A stretch of DNA of 64,000 nucleotides from Listeria cossartiae subsp. cayugensis. GTDB taxonomy: Bacteria > Bacillota > Bacilli > Lactobacillales > Listeriaceae. A program made the position numbers and the translations under genes. Each line of letters begins with the position of its first letter. Within the stretch, counting starts at the first letter, position 1. The stretch is from the NCBI RefSeq assembly GCF_014229095.1, contig NZ_JAARZC010000001.1:496001-560000 (forward strand), read 5' to 3'. The notes beneath the pieces are model-generated. The model saw only the letters and a program-made list of their open reading frames with translations. It had not been told where the DNA came from and did no database searches. Below are positions 48,039 to 57,850 of this stretch, piece after piece.

Positions 48039-49673
48039 ATGGGAGACATAAATATTCAGCAGATGATTTTTCAATTTATCGGAGGACTTGGAATTTTTCT
48101 TTTCGGTATAAAATACATGGGAGACGGACTGCAAATGGCAGCCGGCGACAGACTCCGCGATATTTTAGATAAGTACACAACGAATCCTTTTATGGGTGTA
48201 CTTGCCGGGATTTTAGTTACCGTATTAATTCAAAGTAGCTCTGGTACGACTGTTTTGACGGTCGGATTAGTAAGTGCCGGATTTATGACGTTAAAACAGG
48301 CAATTGGTGTTATCATGGGGGCGAACATCGGAACGACCGTAACCGCCTTTATTATTGGTATTAAGCTATCCGAGTATTCTTTACCAATTATTGCTGTTGG
48401 TGCAGTACTTTTATTCTTCTTTAAAAATCATAAAGTGAAAAATATCGGCCAAGTATTCTTTGGTTTTGGTGCATTATTTTATGGTTTAGATTTGATGGGG
48501 CAAGGGATGAAACCTCTTGCAGGCATGGAATCTTTCCACGAATTAACTGCTCAAATGAGTACGAATCCGTTTTTAGGTTTGTTAATCGGAACGATCTTCA
48601 CGGCGGTTGTGCAGTCTTCTAGTGCGACCATCGGGATTTTACAAGAGCTATATGGCCAAGGTGCGATTGATCTTCAAGCGGCCTTACCGGTACTATTCGG
48701 GGACAACATTGGTACAACGATTACAGCTGTTCTTGCAGCAATTGGTGCGAGTGTTGCAGCGAAACGTGCAGCAGCGACACACGTAATATTTAACTTAGTC
48801 GGGGCCGTCATTTTCATGCTAATACTACCACTATTTACGTCACTCGTTGCCTACTTACAAGGACTGTTTGGCTTGAATCCAGAAATGACGATTGCCGTAG
48901 CACACGGAACGTTTAACGTAACTAATACCTTTATCCAATTCTGGTTTATCGGTGCGTTTGCTTGGCTTGTAACAAAACTTATTCCAGGCGACGACTCACG
49001 AATTGATTATAAAACAAAACATTTAGATACAAACTTAATCGATCAATCACCAGGTATTGCACTTGAAATGGCTCGCGAAGAAACTCTTCGTATGGCTGAT
49101 TACGCAAAATTTGGTTTACAAGAAGCGAGACAATATTTGGTTAACCGAGAATCGAAACACGCAGAATCCACTATTCAAGTAGAAGAAGCCGTGAACAATT
49201 TAGACCGTAAAATCACCGAGTATTTAACGAAAATTTCTTCTGTAGCTTTAACTAATAATGAAACAGAAGAACACGCGCTAATGCTTGATACCGTTCGTGA
49301 TATTGAACGCGTTGGTGATCATATGGAAAACATCGTCGAAAACATTGATCAACTGATTAAAAATAAAGCGAAAATGTCTGATGAAGCATCCGAACAACTA
49401 ATCGAAATGTTTGAACTGACTACAGCGAATTTTGAACGTGCAGTAAAAGCAATGCATAAAAAAGATCGCTCACTTGCGGAAGAAACAATTTTAGTTGAAA
49501 AAGATATCGACAAAGCAGAACGCAGATTACGTAAAAGTCATATCCGCCGCTTAAATGAAGGCAAATGCCAAGTAGTTAGCGGGATTTTATACATCGATAT
49601 CGTTAGTGATTTAGAACGAATCGGCGACCACGCGAACAACATTGCAGAGTCTGTTTTAGAATTAAACGAATAA
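48039..49673 (+). CDS. Na+/phosphate cotransporter with C-terminal PhoU-like domain
   Basis: This encodes 544 residues. Two inverted membrane repeats carry the substrate-site motifs VLIQSSSGTTVLT and AVVQSSSATIGIL (QSSS pairs typical of the NptA/Na-Pi-II family). The last about 200 residues are two PhoU-like three-helix bundles (DRKITEYLTKISS; LDTVRDIERVGDHMENI; LERIGDHANNIAESV). It imports phosphate with Na+. The PhoU part may sense or gate it. Monocistronic. Confidence 0.93.
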   Translation: MGDINIQQMIFQFIGGLGIFLFGIKYMGDGLQMAAGDRLRDILDKYTTNPFMGVLAGILVTVLIQSSSGTTVLTVGLVSAGFMTLKQAIGVIMGANIGTTVTAFIIGIKLSEYSLPIIAVGAVLLFFFKNHKVKNIGQVFFGFGALFYGLDLMGQGMKPLAGMESFHELTAQMSTNPFLGLLIGTIFTAVVQSSSATIGILQELYGQGAIDLQAALPVLFGDNIGTTITAVLAAIGASVAAKRAAATHVIFNLVGAVIFMLILPLFTSLVAYLQGLFGLNPEMTIAVAHGTFNVTNTFIQFWFIGAFAWLVTKLIPGDDSRIDYKTKHLDTNLIDQSPGIALEMAREETLRMADYAKFGLQEARQYLVNRESKHAESTIQVEEAVNNLDRKITEYLTKISSVALTNNETEEHALMLDTVRDIERVGDHMENIVENIDQLIKNKAKMSDEASEQLIEMFELTTANFERAVKAMHKKDRSLAEETILVEKDIDKAERRLRKSHIRRLNEGKCQVVSGILYIDIVSDLERIGDHANNIAESVLELNE

Positions 49674-49680
49674 AAGTAAT

Positions 49681-49719
49681 AAGAAACTAGCTTAATTTTC
49701 CAGCTAGTTTCTTTTTTTG
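49681..49719 (+). terminator. Cotransporter terminator
   Basis: AGAAACTAGCT/AGCTAGTTTCT with T-run. Confidence 0.9.
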
Positions 49720-49755
49720 TTAAAAATCTACACTTTTACTAGTCCTTGTGAAGCA

Positions 49756-49784
49756 TTGAGTATAAGCGAATAGTGGTGTAAAAT
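49756..49784 (+). promoter_or_regulatory. nifJ promoter
   Basis: TTGAGT, 17 bases, TAAAAT, about 43 bases before the start codon. Confidence 0.7.
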
Positions 49785-49827
49785 AGGAATGATTATAAAA
49801 CTAGAATGACTGGAAGTGTTAAGTCTT

Positions 49828-52800
49828 ATGCGAAATAGAAAAACAATGGATGGAAACACGGCCGCAGCTTATATTTCTTATGCATTTACAGAAGTTGCAG
49901 CTATCTATCCGATTACCCCTTCCTCCACCATGGCTGAACTCGTGGACGAATGGTCATCAAAAAACAAGAAAAATTTATTCAATGAACCTGTAAAAGTAGT
50001 AGAAATGCAGTCCGAAGCAGGCGCAGCAGGAACAGTTCATGGCTCACTTCAAGCAGGCGCGCTAACTAGCACATATACAGCGAGCCAAGGTTTACTTTTA
50101 ATGATTCCGAATATGTACAAAATTGCCGGCGAACTATTACCGACTGTTTTCCACGTTTCCGCAAGAACGATTTCGGCTGCATCACTGAATATTTTTGGCG
50201 ATCATAGTGATGTCATGGCAGCGCGCCAAACAGGATTTGCGATGTTAGCAGAAGGTTCTGTTCAAGAAGTAATGGACCTATCCGCCGTTGCTCACTTATC
50301 CTCACTAAAAGGAAGTTTGCCATTTTTAAACTTTTTTGATGGCTTCCGGACAAGCCACGAATTACAAAAAATCGAAGTACTTGAATATGACGAATTAGAA
50401 AATTTACTCGACAAAGAGGCGTTGCAACAATTCAGAAATCGCGCAATGACGCCGAACAATCCTAAAACATTAGGTTCAAACCAAAACCCGGACATCTTTT
50501 TCCAACAAAGAGAAACCGTGAACCGCTATTACGAGGAAATTCCCGGCATCGTACAAAACTACATGCAAGAAATTAATCAGCTTCGTGGTACAGATTATGA
50601 CTTAGTAAATTATTACGGTGCAGAAGACGCGACAGATGTCATTGTGGCAATGGGTTCTGTAACACCAGTTATCGAGCAAGTCATTGATTACTTAACGGCG
50701 CAAGGCAAAAAAGTCGGTTTGCTAAATATTCGCTTATATCGTCCTTTCCCAGCCGAAAACTTTTTAGCGAAATTACCAAAAACAGTAGAACGTGTCGCTG
50801 TTTTAGACCGGACGAAAGAACCCGGATCAGGCGGCGAACCACTTTTACTCGATGTGCAAAGTGTGTTGTATGATAGTGAAACGCGTCCACTAGTGATTGG
50901 CGGTAGATATGGCTTAGGTTCAAAAGATGTTACACCAGACCAGATTCTCGGTGTTTATTCGCACCTAATGACTGAAAAACCAAAACCGCGCTTTACGATT
51001 GGGATTACAGATGATATTACGAATCTATCTATCGAAAATGATGGACCAAGTGACCTCACTTCTGAAAAAACATTCCAATGTAAATTCTGGGGCTTCGGCT
51101 CGGACGGAACAGTTGGCGCGAATAAAGCCGCGATTAAAATTATTGGTGATAACACCGATTTATACGCACAGGGTTACTTTTCCTATGACTCGAAAAAATC
51201 AGGTGGGTTAACCGTTTCGCATTTACGCTTTGGAGAAAAACGGATTCGCTCCGCTTACCTAATCCAACAAGCAGATTTTGTTTCCTGCTCCACCTCGGCC
51301 TACTTACGTTCGTATGATTTATTAAAAGGTTTAAAACCGGGTGGAACATTCTTGCTTAATACCATTTGGGAAGGCGAGCAGTTAGAACGTCATTTACCAG
51401 CTGCAATGCGTGAATATATTGCAAAAAATAATATCCAATTTTACACATTAAATGCGATGAGAATTGCTGGGGAAGCAGGACTTGGTAGAAGAATTAATAC
51501 CGTCATGCAAACCGCCTTTTTCCAAGTGACCGACATTTTACCGTTTGAAAAAGCACTGGCTGACTTGAAAGAATCGGCTATCGCAACTTATGGGAAAAAA
51601 GATATGGCAGTTGCGGAGAAAAATATTCTCGCGATGGACCAAACAGTGGCTAATTTGCATAAAGTGGATGTTCCTGAGAGCTGGGCGAATCCAGTTGTCA
51701 CAGCTGAAACAAAAGCAACCGCCGAAAAACCAGCTTACATCCAAAATATTCTCGAACCTGTGAACCGTTTAGAAGGCGATAATTTGACCGTTGGCGATTT
51801 AATATCTAACGGAATGGTCAGTGGCGCGTATCCTCCAGGGACAGCGGCTTACGAAAAACGCGGGATTGCACTCGAAGTTCCTGAATGGATTTCGGAAAAC
51901 TGTACGATGTGTAATGAATGTGCCTTTGTTTGTCCCCATGCAGCGATTCGCCCTATTTTAACGGATGAGGAAGAAATGGAATCTGCTCCAGAAGGCTTTA
52001 TGACACGTGAAATGCGCGGAAAAGATGGTCTTCGTTACCGTATCCAAGTTTCCCCAATGGACTGTACTGGTTGTAACTTATGTGCGGAAACGTGCCCAGC
52101 GAAAGAAAAAGCGCTCGTAATGAAACCTTTTGAAGAAGTTGCTGCCAAAGAAAATCCGAATTGGTCGTTTGCAATTAATGTCAAACCGAAGAAAAATCCT
52201 GGGAAGAAAAATACTGTTCCAGGCAGCCAATTTGAGCAACCATTACTTGAGTTCTCTGGAGCTTGTGCGGGTTGTGGTGAAACGCCTTATGTTAAATTAT
52301 TAACGCAAATGTTCGGCGACCGAATGATGATTGCCAATGCGACTGGCTGTTCCTCGATTTGGGGCGCATCCGCACCAGCAACGCCATATACTGTTAATGA
52401 CAAAGGACATGGCCCAGCTTGGGGCAATTCGCTTTTAGAAGACAACGCAGAATATGGTTATGGTATGTATTTAGCGAACCAAACGATGCGCAAAGCTTTA
52501 AACAATAAAGTGACACAAGTCCTTGCGGAAGAATCCATCTCAGAGACTTTACGAGAAACTTTGGTCGATTGGCAAACCAAAATGGATGTTTCAGAAGATA
52601 CGCGCGAACGGGCAGAAGCTTTACAACTTGCACTTCTTAGTGAAATGGAAGGCAAGCCAGCGCTCGAATCGATTTATAATGACCGCGAATTATTTATTAA
52701 ACGTTCGCAGTGGATGCTTGGTGGCGATGGCTGGGCGTATGACATCGGCTTCGGTGGAATTGACCACGTTTTAGCATCAGGCGAAGACGTAAATATTTTT

Positions 52801-53478
52801 GTAATGGATAATGAAGTTTATTCAAACACAGGCGGACAGTCATCGAAAGCCACACCAACCGCAGCGATTGCCAAATTTGCTTCAGGCGGAAAATCAGTCG
52901 GCAAAAAAGATCTTGGTATTATGGCGATGAGTTATGGAAATATCTATGTAGCCCAAATTGCGATGGGGGCAAATAAACGCCAAACCTTAAAAGCGATTGA
53001 AGAAGCGGAAGCGTATCCGGGACCATCCTTAATTATCGCTTATACACCATGTATTAATCACGGAATTTCAAGCGGTATGAAAACGATGCTTAGTGAAACG
53101 CAAAAAGCAGTAGAATGCGGCTACTGGAGCTTGTATCGTTACAATCCAGCACTAGAAGAAAAAGGGAAAAATCCAATGACGATGGATTATAAAAAAGTCG
53201 ATTTCGATCAATTTGAAGATTTCCTTAAACGCGAAACACGTTATTCTGCGCTGTATAAAGCAAATCCGGAAGTAGCATCAAAACTATCCGAGAAAACCCG
53301 TTTAGATGCTGAAAAACGCTTTAAACGCTATGCTACAATGGCAGGGCTTGATTTAGAAAAAATATTAAAGAAAAAAGAAGTCACAGAAGAAGTGGCAAAA
53401 GCGCCAGTTGATGATGAACGAGCAGCGAGAAAGGCTGCGCGGGAAGCTAGAAGATTAGCGCGCGAACAAGGTAAATAA
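49828..53478 (+). CDS. nifJ: Pyruvate:ferredoxin/flavodoxin oxidoreductase
   Basis: This encodes 1216 residues, the full length of a single-chain PFOR; ATG 49828 lies 9 bases after GGAAGTG. Domains in order: pyrimidine-binding TPP domain (AAAYISYAFTEVAAIYPITPSSTMAE), transketolase C-like domain, gamma domain, two [4Fe-4S] clusters (CTMCNECAFVCPHAAI; CTGCNLCAETCPAKEK), and a C-terminal TPP domain with the proximal-cluster Cys (CAGCGETPYVK) and GGDGWAYDIGFGGIDH. It converts pyruvate and CoA to acetyl-CoA and CO2, passing electrons to ferredoxin or flavodoxin. The tail after about 1180 is a basic and acidic extension rich in Ala, Arg and Lys, outside the usual domains. Confidence 0.96.
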   Translation: MRNRKTMDGNTAAAYISYAFTEVAAIYPITPSSTMAELVDEWSSKNKKNLFNEPVKVVEMQSEAGAAGTVHGSLQAGALTSTYTASQGLLLMIPNMYKIAGELLPTVFHVSARTISAASLNIFGDHSDVMAARQTGFAMLAEGSVQEVMDLSAVAHLSSLKGSLPFLNFFDGFRTSHELQKIEVLEYDELENLLDKEALQQFRNRAMTPNNPKTLGSNQNPDIFFQQRETVNRYYEEIPGIVQNYMQEINQLRGTDYDLVNYYGAEDATDVIVAMGSVTPVIEQVIDYLTAQGKKVGLLNIRLYRPFPAENFLAKLPKTVERVAVLDRTKEPGSGGEPLLLDVQSVLYDSETRPLVIGGRYGLGSKDVTPDQILGVYSHLMTEKPKPRFTIGITDDITNLSIENDGPSDLTSEKTFQCKFWGFGSDGTVGANKAAIKIIGDNTDLYAQGYFSYDSKKSGGLTVSHLRFGEKRIRSAYLIQQADFVSCSTSAYLRSYDLLKGLKPGGTFLLNTIWEGEQLERHLPAAMREYIAKNNIQFYTLNAMRIAGEAGLGRRINTVMQTAFFQVTDILPFEKALADLKESAIATYGKKDMAVAEKNILAMDQTVANLHKVDVPESWANPVVTAETKATAEKPAYIQNILEPVNRLEGDNLTVGDLISNGMVSGAYPPGTAAYEKRGIALEVPEWISENCTMCNECAFVCPHAAIRPILTDEEEMESAPEGFMTREMRGKDGLRYRIQVSPMDCTGCNLCAETCPAKEKALVMKPFEEVAAKENPNWSFAINVKPKKNPGKKNTVPGSQFEQPLLEFSGACAGCGETPYVKLLTQMFGDRMMIANATGCSSIWGASAPATPYTVNDKGHGPAWGNSLLEDNAEYGYGMYLANQTMRKALNNKVTQVLAEESISETLRETLVDWQTKMDVSEDTRERAEALQLALLSEMEGKPALESIYNDRELFIKRSQWMLGGDGWAYDIGFGGIDHVLASGEDVNIFVMDNEVYSNTGGQSSKATPTAAIAKFASGGKSVGKKDLGIMAMSYGNIYVAQIAMGANKRQTLKAIEEAEAYPGPSLIIAYTPCINHGISSGMKTMLSETQKAVECGYWSLYRYNPALEEKGKNPMTMDYKKVDFDQFEDFLKRETRYSALYKANPEVASKLSEKTRLDAEKRFKRYATMAGLDLEKILKKKEVTEEVAKAPVDDERAARKAAREARRLAREQGK

Positions 53479-53515
53479 AAAGAAGGTCCAGACAACTCTG
53501 GACCTTCTTTTTTTG
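53476..53515 (+). terminator. nifJ terminator
   Basis: AAAAGAAGGTCCAG/CTGGACCTTCTTTT with T-run. The following 210 bases to the fbp stop hold no gene that I can see. Confidence 0.92.
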
Positions 53516-53726
53516 CTTTTGATCTGTGGGAATCAGAAGCGATGTGGGAATGAATAGATATTCTCTTATGAATGTTATTAAGAAATAACTACTATTTAAA
53601 TATAACTTTTTTTCGGGGAAGATGCACTAGCTAAATTAAGGCCTCAAGATGTAATTGCGTGTTAGTTGTTGCAGCCCAACCTATTCGACACTTGTGAAAG
53701 TTTTATGACAATTCCAAACACTATAA

Positions 53727-55688
53727 TTATCGATTTTCATGAAGCAAACCATTGCGATAAGCTTCCAGTAGCAATTTTAAATCCCGAGCTTGCTCAGTCA
53801 GTTTTGCTCCAATGTCCGTGTCCCTAACGCGTTTGCGATTGATTTCCATTTCGATGACTTGGCGGGTCGAAAGAATATCCGTTTCATTTTTAATCGCATC
53901 CTCTTTCGTAGTAAACGGCTGGTGGCTTACTAATTGCAACCCATAACTATTAAACAACAGCGTATAACCAGCCAAACTCGTTTCTTTATGATAAGCTTTT
54001 GCAAATCCACCATCAATTACGAGCATTTTTCCATTAGCTTTAATCGGACTTTCTCCTTTGCCTTCTTTGACAGGGGTATGCCCATTGATAATATGCCCGC
54101 ATTCACCATCAAGGCCAAATTCTTCCAAAATCTGCTTGCAAATCAGCTCATCATTCCGCAATTTATAGTAAGGATTTTTTTCCTCGGTATGCGTTTCCTT
54201 TTCTGCAACAAAGTAACGTTCAAAAGTCGTCATTTCACTTTTCCCAAATAACGAAGAAATAGCGCCAGTCCATAAATACCAAATGATATCACAAGCATAT
54301 TTCTTTTCTTTCGTTCCGGGAGGGCGGACGTAAGCTTCACGGGTTAGTATTTCAAATTGCTCCAAAAGTTCCCGACCAGAAAAATTCTCTCCACGTAGTT
54401 TCATTTCCATAAAAGCCCCATCCTCATGTAGCGGAATGCAGCCATGATACAGCAAGTTGCCATTATACGTTAAAAACATGCTACCTTTCGAATATAAAAA
54501 TTGCACGTGTTTTTGCAGTCTGCGACAATTTTTAAAAGCAGCGGTGATTTTTTCAATCAGCTCTTTTTCCGCGCTAGTAAGTTTGTATGGATTTTCTGAA
54601 TCAATCGTTGGGAAATGCGTATCTAGTAGCTTGTAATCTTTGCCTTTTAAATGAATAGTGCCATGTTGATAGTCGATAAAATCAAGCAGTAGGCGATGAC
54701 TCATATTAAATTCTTTGCGGCGATGAATGATTTCACCTTCTAATTTAAACTGGATGATCGAAATAGCTTTATGCATCCGCGCAATTTGAGTGATTTCCGC
54801 GTTGCTATAGTCGATGTTGTCTTCATTTTTTGGTTGGAAGTAGGTACAAGAATCATCTTTATACACTTCATCGGCAAAAAGGGCGAGTGGACGAAGTGAG
54901 ATGCCATAACTATCTTCTAAAATATCTAAATTCAAATAGCGAGCGGAAATGCGAATAACGTTAGCAGCACAAACACGGGAGCCACTAGCCGCACCCATCC
55001 ATAAAATATCATGGTTGCCCCACTGGAAATCGAGCGAATGGTAATTCATCAACGTATCCATAATTTTATCCGGGTAAGGGCCACGGTCGTAAACATCCCC
55101 AACAATATGCAAGTGATCGACAACCAATTGTTGAATAAGCCGAGAGAGGGCACTAATAAATTCCTCCGCACGACCAAGCGAAATAATATGATGTAAAATT
55201 TCTTCATAGTAAAGCTTTTTATCATCTTCGTTGTAATTTTCATGCAGTAATTCTTCTAATATGTAGGCAAAATCTTCTGGCATCGCTTTTCTCACTTTGG
55301 AACGGGTATATTTAGAGCCAACGTACTGGCACAGCTCAATCAAACGAAAAAGGGTTGTCCGATACCAAACGTGTAAATCTTCCGTCTCGCTAGCAATTAA
55401 ATCCATTTTTTCCTCAGGATAGTAAATCAACGTACTAAGTGAATTAATCTCTGCATCGTTTAACTCCGCACCAAAAATATCACGAATTTTCCGCTTCACA
55501 ACACCAGAACCATTACGCAACACTTGTTCAAAGGCGCTATATTCTCCGTGGACATCACTTAAAAAATGTTCAGTTCCTTTTGGCAGATTCATAATTGCTT
55601 CGAGGTTAATAATTTCTGTAGCAGTATTCGCGATGGTAGGATATTCTTTTGCTAACAATTGTAAATATTTCATATCAGTAGTTTTCAC
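53727..55688 (-). CDS. fbp: Class III fructose-1,6-bisphosphatase
   Basis: This encodes 653 residues from GTG 55688, with AAAGGAGG about 10 bases before. The Firmicute FBPase III type (B. subtilis Fbp, about 670 residues) has a calcineurin-like metallophosphatase core: [54 protein letters not shown], and the later C-terminal His block in [20 protein letters not shown]. It dephosphorylates fructose-1,6-bisphosphate in gluconeogenesis. A good SigmaA promoter lies upstream; it reads leftward. Confidence 0.95.
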   Translation of the reverse strand: MKTTDMKYLQLLAKEYPTIANTATEIINLEAIMNLPKGTEHFLSDVHGEYSAFEQVLRNGSGVVKRKIRDIFGAELNDAEINSLSTLIYYPEEKMDLIASETEDLHVWYRTTLFRLIELCQYVGSKYTRSKVRKAMPEDFAYILEELLHENYNEDDKKLYYEEILHHIISLGRAEEFISALSRLIQQLVVDHLHIVGDVYDRGPYPDKIMDTLMNYHSLDFQWGNHDILWMGAASGSRVCAANVIRISARYLNLDILEDSYGISLRPLALFADEVYKDDSCTYFQPKNEDNIDYSNAEITQIARMHKAISIIQFKLEGEIIHRRKEFNMSHRLLLDFIDYQHGTIHLKGKDYKLLDTHFPTIDSENPYKLTSAEKELIEKITAAFKNCRRLQKHVQFLYSKGSMFLTYNGNLLYHGCIPLHEDGAFMEMKLRGENFSGRELLEQFEILTREAYVRPPGTKEKKYACDIIWYLWTGAISSLFGKSEMTTFERYFVAEKETHTEEKNPYYKLRNDELICKQILEEFGLDGECGHIINGHTPVKEGKGESPIKANGKMLVIDGGFAKAYHKETSLAGYTLLFNSYGLQLVSHQPFTTKEDAIKNETDILSTRQVIEMEINRKRVRDTDIGAKLTEQARDLKLLLEAYRNGLLHENR

Positions 55689-55722
55689 CGGACTATTTCC
55701 TCCTTTTTCAATTGGTATAGTT

Positions 55723-55751
55723 ATTATATTTCTTAAAAGTTAGCATGGCAA
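55723..55751 (-). promoter_or_regulatory. fbp promoter
   Basis: The reverse strand has TTGCCA, 17 bases, TATAAT, ending about 35 bases before the GTG start. Confidence 0.8.
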
Positions 55752-55802
55752 ACGTTTTGTTTTATAATTGGTCTATACAAAAAAGACGAGCCGAAGCCCG
55801 CC

Positions 55803-56714
55803 TTAGAAAACTGGATGTAGAAAATAGAGCACAATAGGCAATGTAATAATGCTTAATACTGTACTAATAAAAGTGGCACTAGAAACCAAATCAGGTTTTG
55901 TATCAAATTGAACCGCCATCAAAGTAGTGTTGGCTGCAGTTGGCATTGCCGCTAGCAAAATCATGATTTGTTTGGTCATTTCATCGACAGGAAGAATGAG
56001 CGTTAAACCGAAAGCGATAATTGGCGCAATTAGCAATTTTAGCACCAAGGCAATCCCGACTTTCGAAAGTTCAATCCGTCTAAAGGAAATTACCGCCAGC
56101 TGCATCCCAAGTACAATCATAATCGTTGGAATTGCAGCATCACCGACAAGTTTCACACAAGTCATTAAGGCAGAAGGAAGCGAAACATGTAGTAGTTGAA
56201 GCGCGAGCCCAAGCAAAGCCCCATAAGCGATCGGCATCCGAACAACACGTTTCATTACTGTTTTCATTCCGTTAGCATCTTTACTTCCTTTGGCAGCAAA
56301 GTAAATCCCAATTGTACTCATTGCCAGTTGTTGTAAGACCATCAAAACAACCGCGATATCAAGCCCAACAGCCCCAAAAACAAGCAGCACAACAGGCGTT
56401 CCGTAATTCCCATTATTCATAAACGCACTAGCCAAAATGAGCGCGCAACGATCTTGCAAGTTGTAGCCAAGCAAAAAACTAATCAAACTGACAAGCAAAA
56501 TCAGACTCAAGCAAAGCGCAAAGATGTAAATCGCCAAATAAACATAATCCATCGAGAGCGGATTCGTATAAAATGTATTAAATGCAAGAAACGGTGACAT
56601 TAAATAAAGCGTGAGTTTAGATAAATTCGGAATATCAAATTTTAACGTTTTCTGCCCAATAAATCCAATTGCAAAAATTCCAAAAACGGGTAATAAAATA
56701 AGTAGAAACTCCAT
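55803..56714 (-). CDS. AEC family transporter (auxin efflux carrier-like)
   Basis: This encodes 303 residues. ATG 56714 lies 6 bases after GAGGG; the 30 residues before it are not preceded by a ribosome site. About ten hydrophobic spans with the family's broken-helix pattern: FGIFAIGFIGQKTLKFDIPNLSKLTLYLMSPFLAF and SAFMNNGNYGTPVVLLVFGAVGL. AEC proteins export or import organic anions (malate, auxin in plants); substrate here unknown. Confidence 0.88.
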   Translation of the reverse strand: MEFLLILLPVFGIFAIGFIGQKTLKFDIPNLSKLTLYLMSPFLAFNTFYTNPLSMDYVYLAIYIFALCLSLILLVSLISFLLGYNLQDRCALILASAFMNNGNYGTPVVLLVFGAVGLDIAVVLMVLQQLAMSTIGIYFAAKGSKDANGMKTVMKRVVRMPIAYGALLGLALQLLHVSLPSALMTCVKLVGDAAIPTIMIVLGMQLAVISFRRIELSKVGIALVLKLLIAPIIAFGLTLILPVDEMTKQIMILLAAMPTAANTTLMAVQFDTKPDLVSSATFISTVLSIITLPIVLYFLHPVF

Positions 56715-57379
56715 AGCAGCCCTCTTTTCTATGTATATTGTAGCTAATTGTACCATAAAAGAAAAAAAGCTATTCACTAAAACACTTGGGAAGGTGCCTG
56801 ACAACCTATATTTCCGGAATATTCATCTCATATGATACTAAAAGCGCTCAATAAAGAATTTTTGCGATTTATATATTTAAATTAGACTAAACGGACTAGA
56901 AAGTACTATTATTAGTCTTCTTTTTGCTGGGAAATCAAACTGAAAACTCACGAAAACGCTTTATTTACAGGCTTTTTTGTTAGCTATAAAAATATGGAAG
57001 ATAGGATAGAAGCGGATGAAAAGGCGGCGTTTTAGCTAGTGGAAAAAGGTATTTTAGCCCGAAAAGTGCTAATAAAGTAGCTAAAATAGCTTGAAGTTTC
57101 GTCTATGTCACGGAATAGACACGGAAAAGTCATGATTTAGCCATAAAAAAAGATAAAAAGGTCTTTTTTTAGTATTAGAAATGGAGAAATGTGAATTATA
57201 ATTATTATGTTAGACAATAAACATTACTGTAACTGAAGTATTAGAAGCAAAATTCCCTTATATAAAAACAGTAATGATTCCCACAAAAAAACTTCATTGA
57301 TTTCAGTAAAAACAACTAAATACAAACAGTTATCTGAAAACTTTACTTTAGATGAAATACACACAGGAGAGGAACTGTT
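56715..57379. other. AT-rich intergenic region before the OrfA-like gene
   Basis: 665 bases with no convincing gene. It holds inverted repeats TTTTAGCTA (57033) and TAGCTAAAA (57088), an A/T hairpin AAAAAAAGAT-AAAAAGG-TCTTTTTTT at 57147-57170 that looks like a weak terminator, and a 9-base inverted repeat CATTACTGT (57222-57230)/ACAGTAATG (57268-57276) ahead of the OrfA-like gene. Could conceal a small RNA or IS remnant. Confidence 0.4.
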
Positions 57380-57658
57380 ATGCCTACTAAAAAATACACC
57401 GAAAAATTTAAAATTAGCCTCGTTTATTTACATTATAAAGGAACATCTAAACAAACATTATGTGATGACTTTGGCGTTTCAATCGCCTCCCTTTCTAGAT
57501 GGATTAAAGGATACGATGTAACAAATGTAGATTTAAATGAAGCTGCCAATATCTTACAAATGTACGAACTTAAAAAACAAAAAGCGAAATTAGAAGCAGA
57601 AGTAGTAGCACTTACAAAAGCAATCAAGCTTTTCAATTCTGATTTTAATGCCAGTTAA
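57380..57658 (+). CDS. Lone IS3-family OrfA-like (helix-turn-helix) protein
   Basis: This encodes 92 residues after AGGAGAGG. It resembles IS3/IS150-family transposase OrfA: an N-terminal HTH (MPTKKYTEKFKISLVYLHYKGTSKQTLCDDFGVSIASLSRWIKG) and a C-terminal leucine-zipper-like helix. No OrfB, terminal inverted repeats or target duplication is visible, and its frame is intact with its own terminator. It is either an IS remnant or a domesticated DNA-binding protein. Confidence 0.7.
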   Translation: MPTKKYTEKFKISLVYLHYKGTSKQTLCDDFGVSIASLSRWIKGYDVTNVDLNEAANILQMYELKKQKAKLEAEVVALTKAIKLFNSDFNAS

Positions 57659-57662
57659 TAGC

Positions 57663-57702
57663 AAAAAAGACTACTCAAATAAAAATGAGTAGTCTTTTTT
57701 TA
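57663..57702 (+). terminator. OrfA-like gene terminator
   Basis: AAAAAAGACTACTC/GAGTAGTCTTTTTT stem; also an obstacle to read-through into the Rgg-like gene. Confidence 0.9.
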
Positions 57703-57850
57703 TTGACAATGTGACATTTTTGTAAGTTTTATTTTAGAAGTAGAAGCGTTAAACTACTAAAGTAAATATGCCAGAATAGCAATAATCGCTTCTTCCAAGA
57801 ATTTCAACCTATATTTTCTGAACTGGAATTTTGTGTGGAGGAGGATGAAC

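Noticed and set aside
57297-57521. Overlapping frame with the OrfA-like gene
   Set aside because: It shares bases with the better-supported OrfA frame and lacks a ribosome site.
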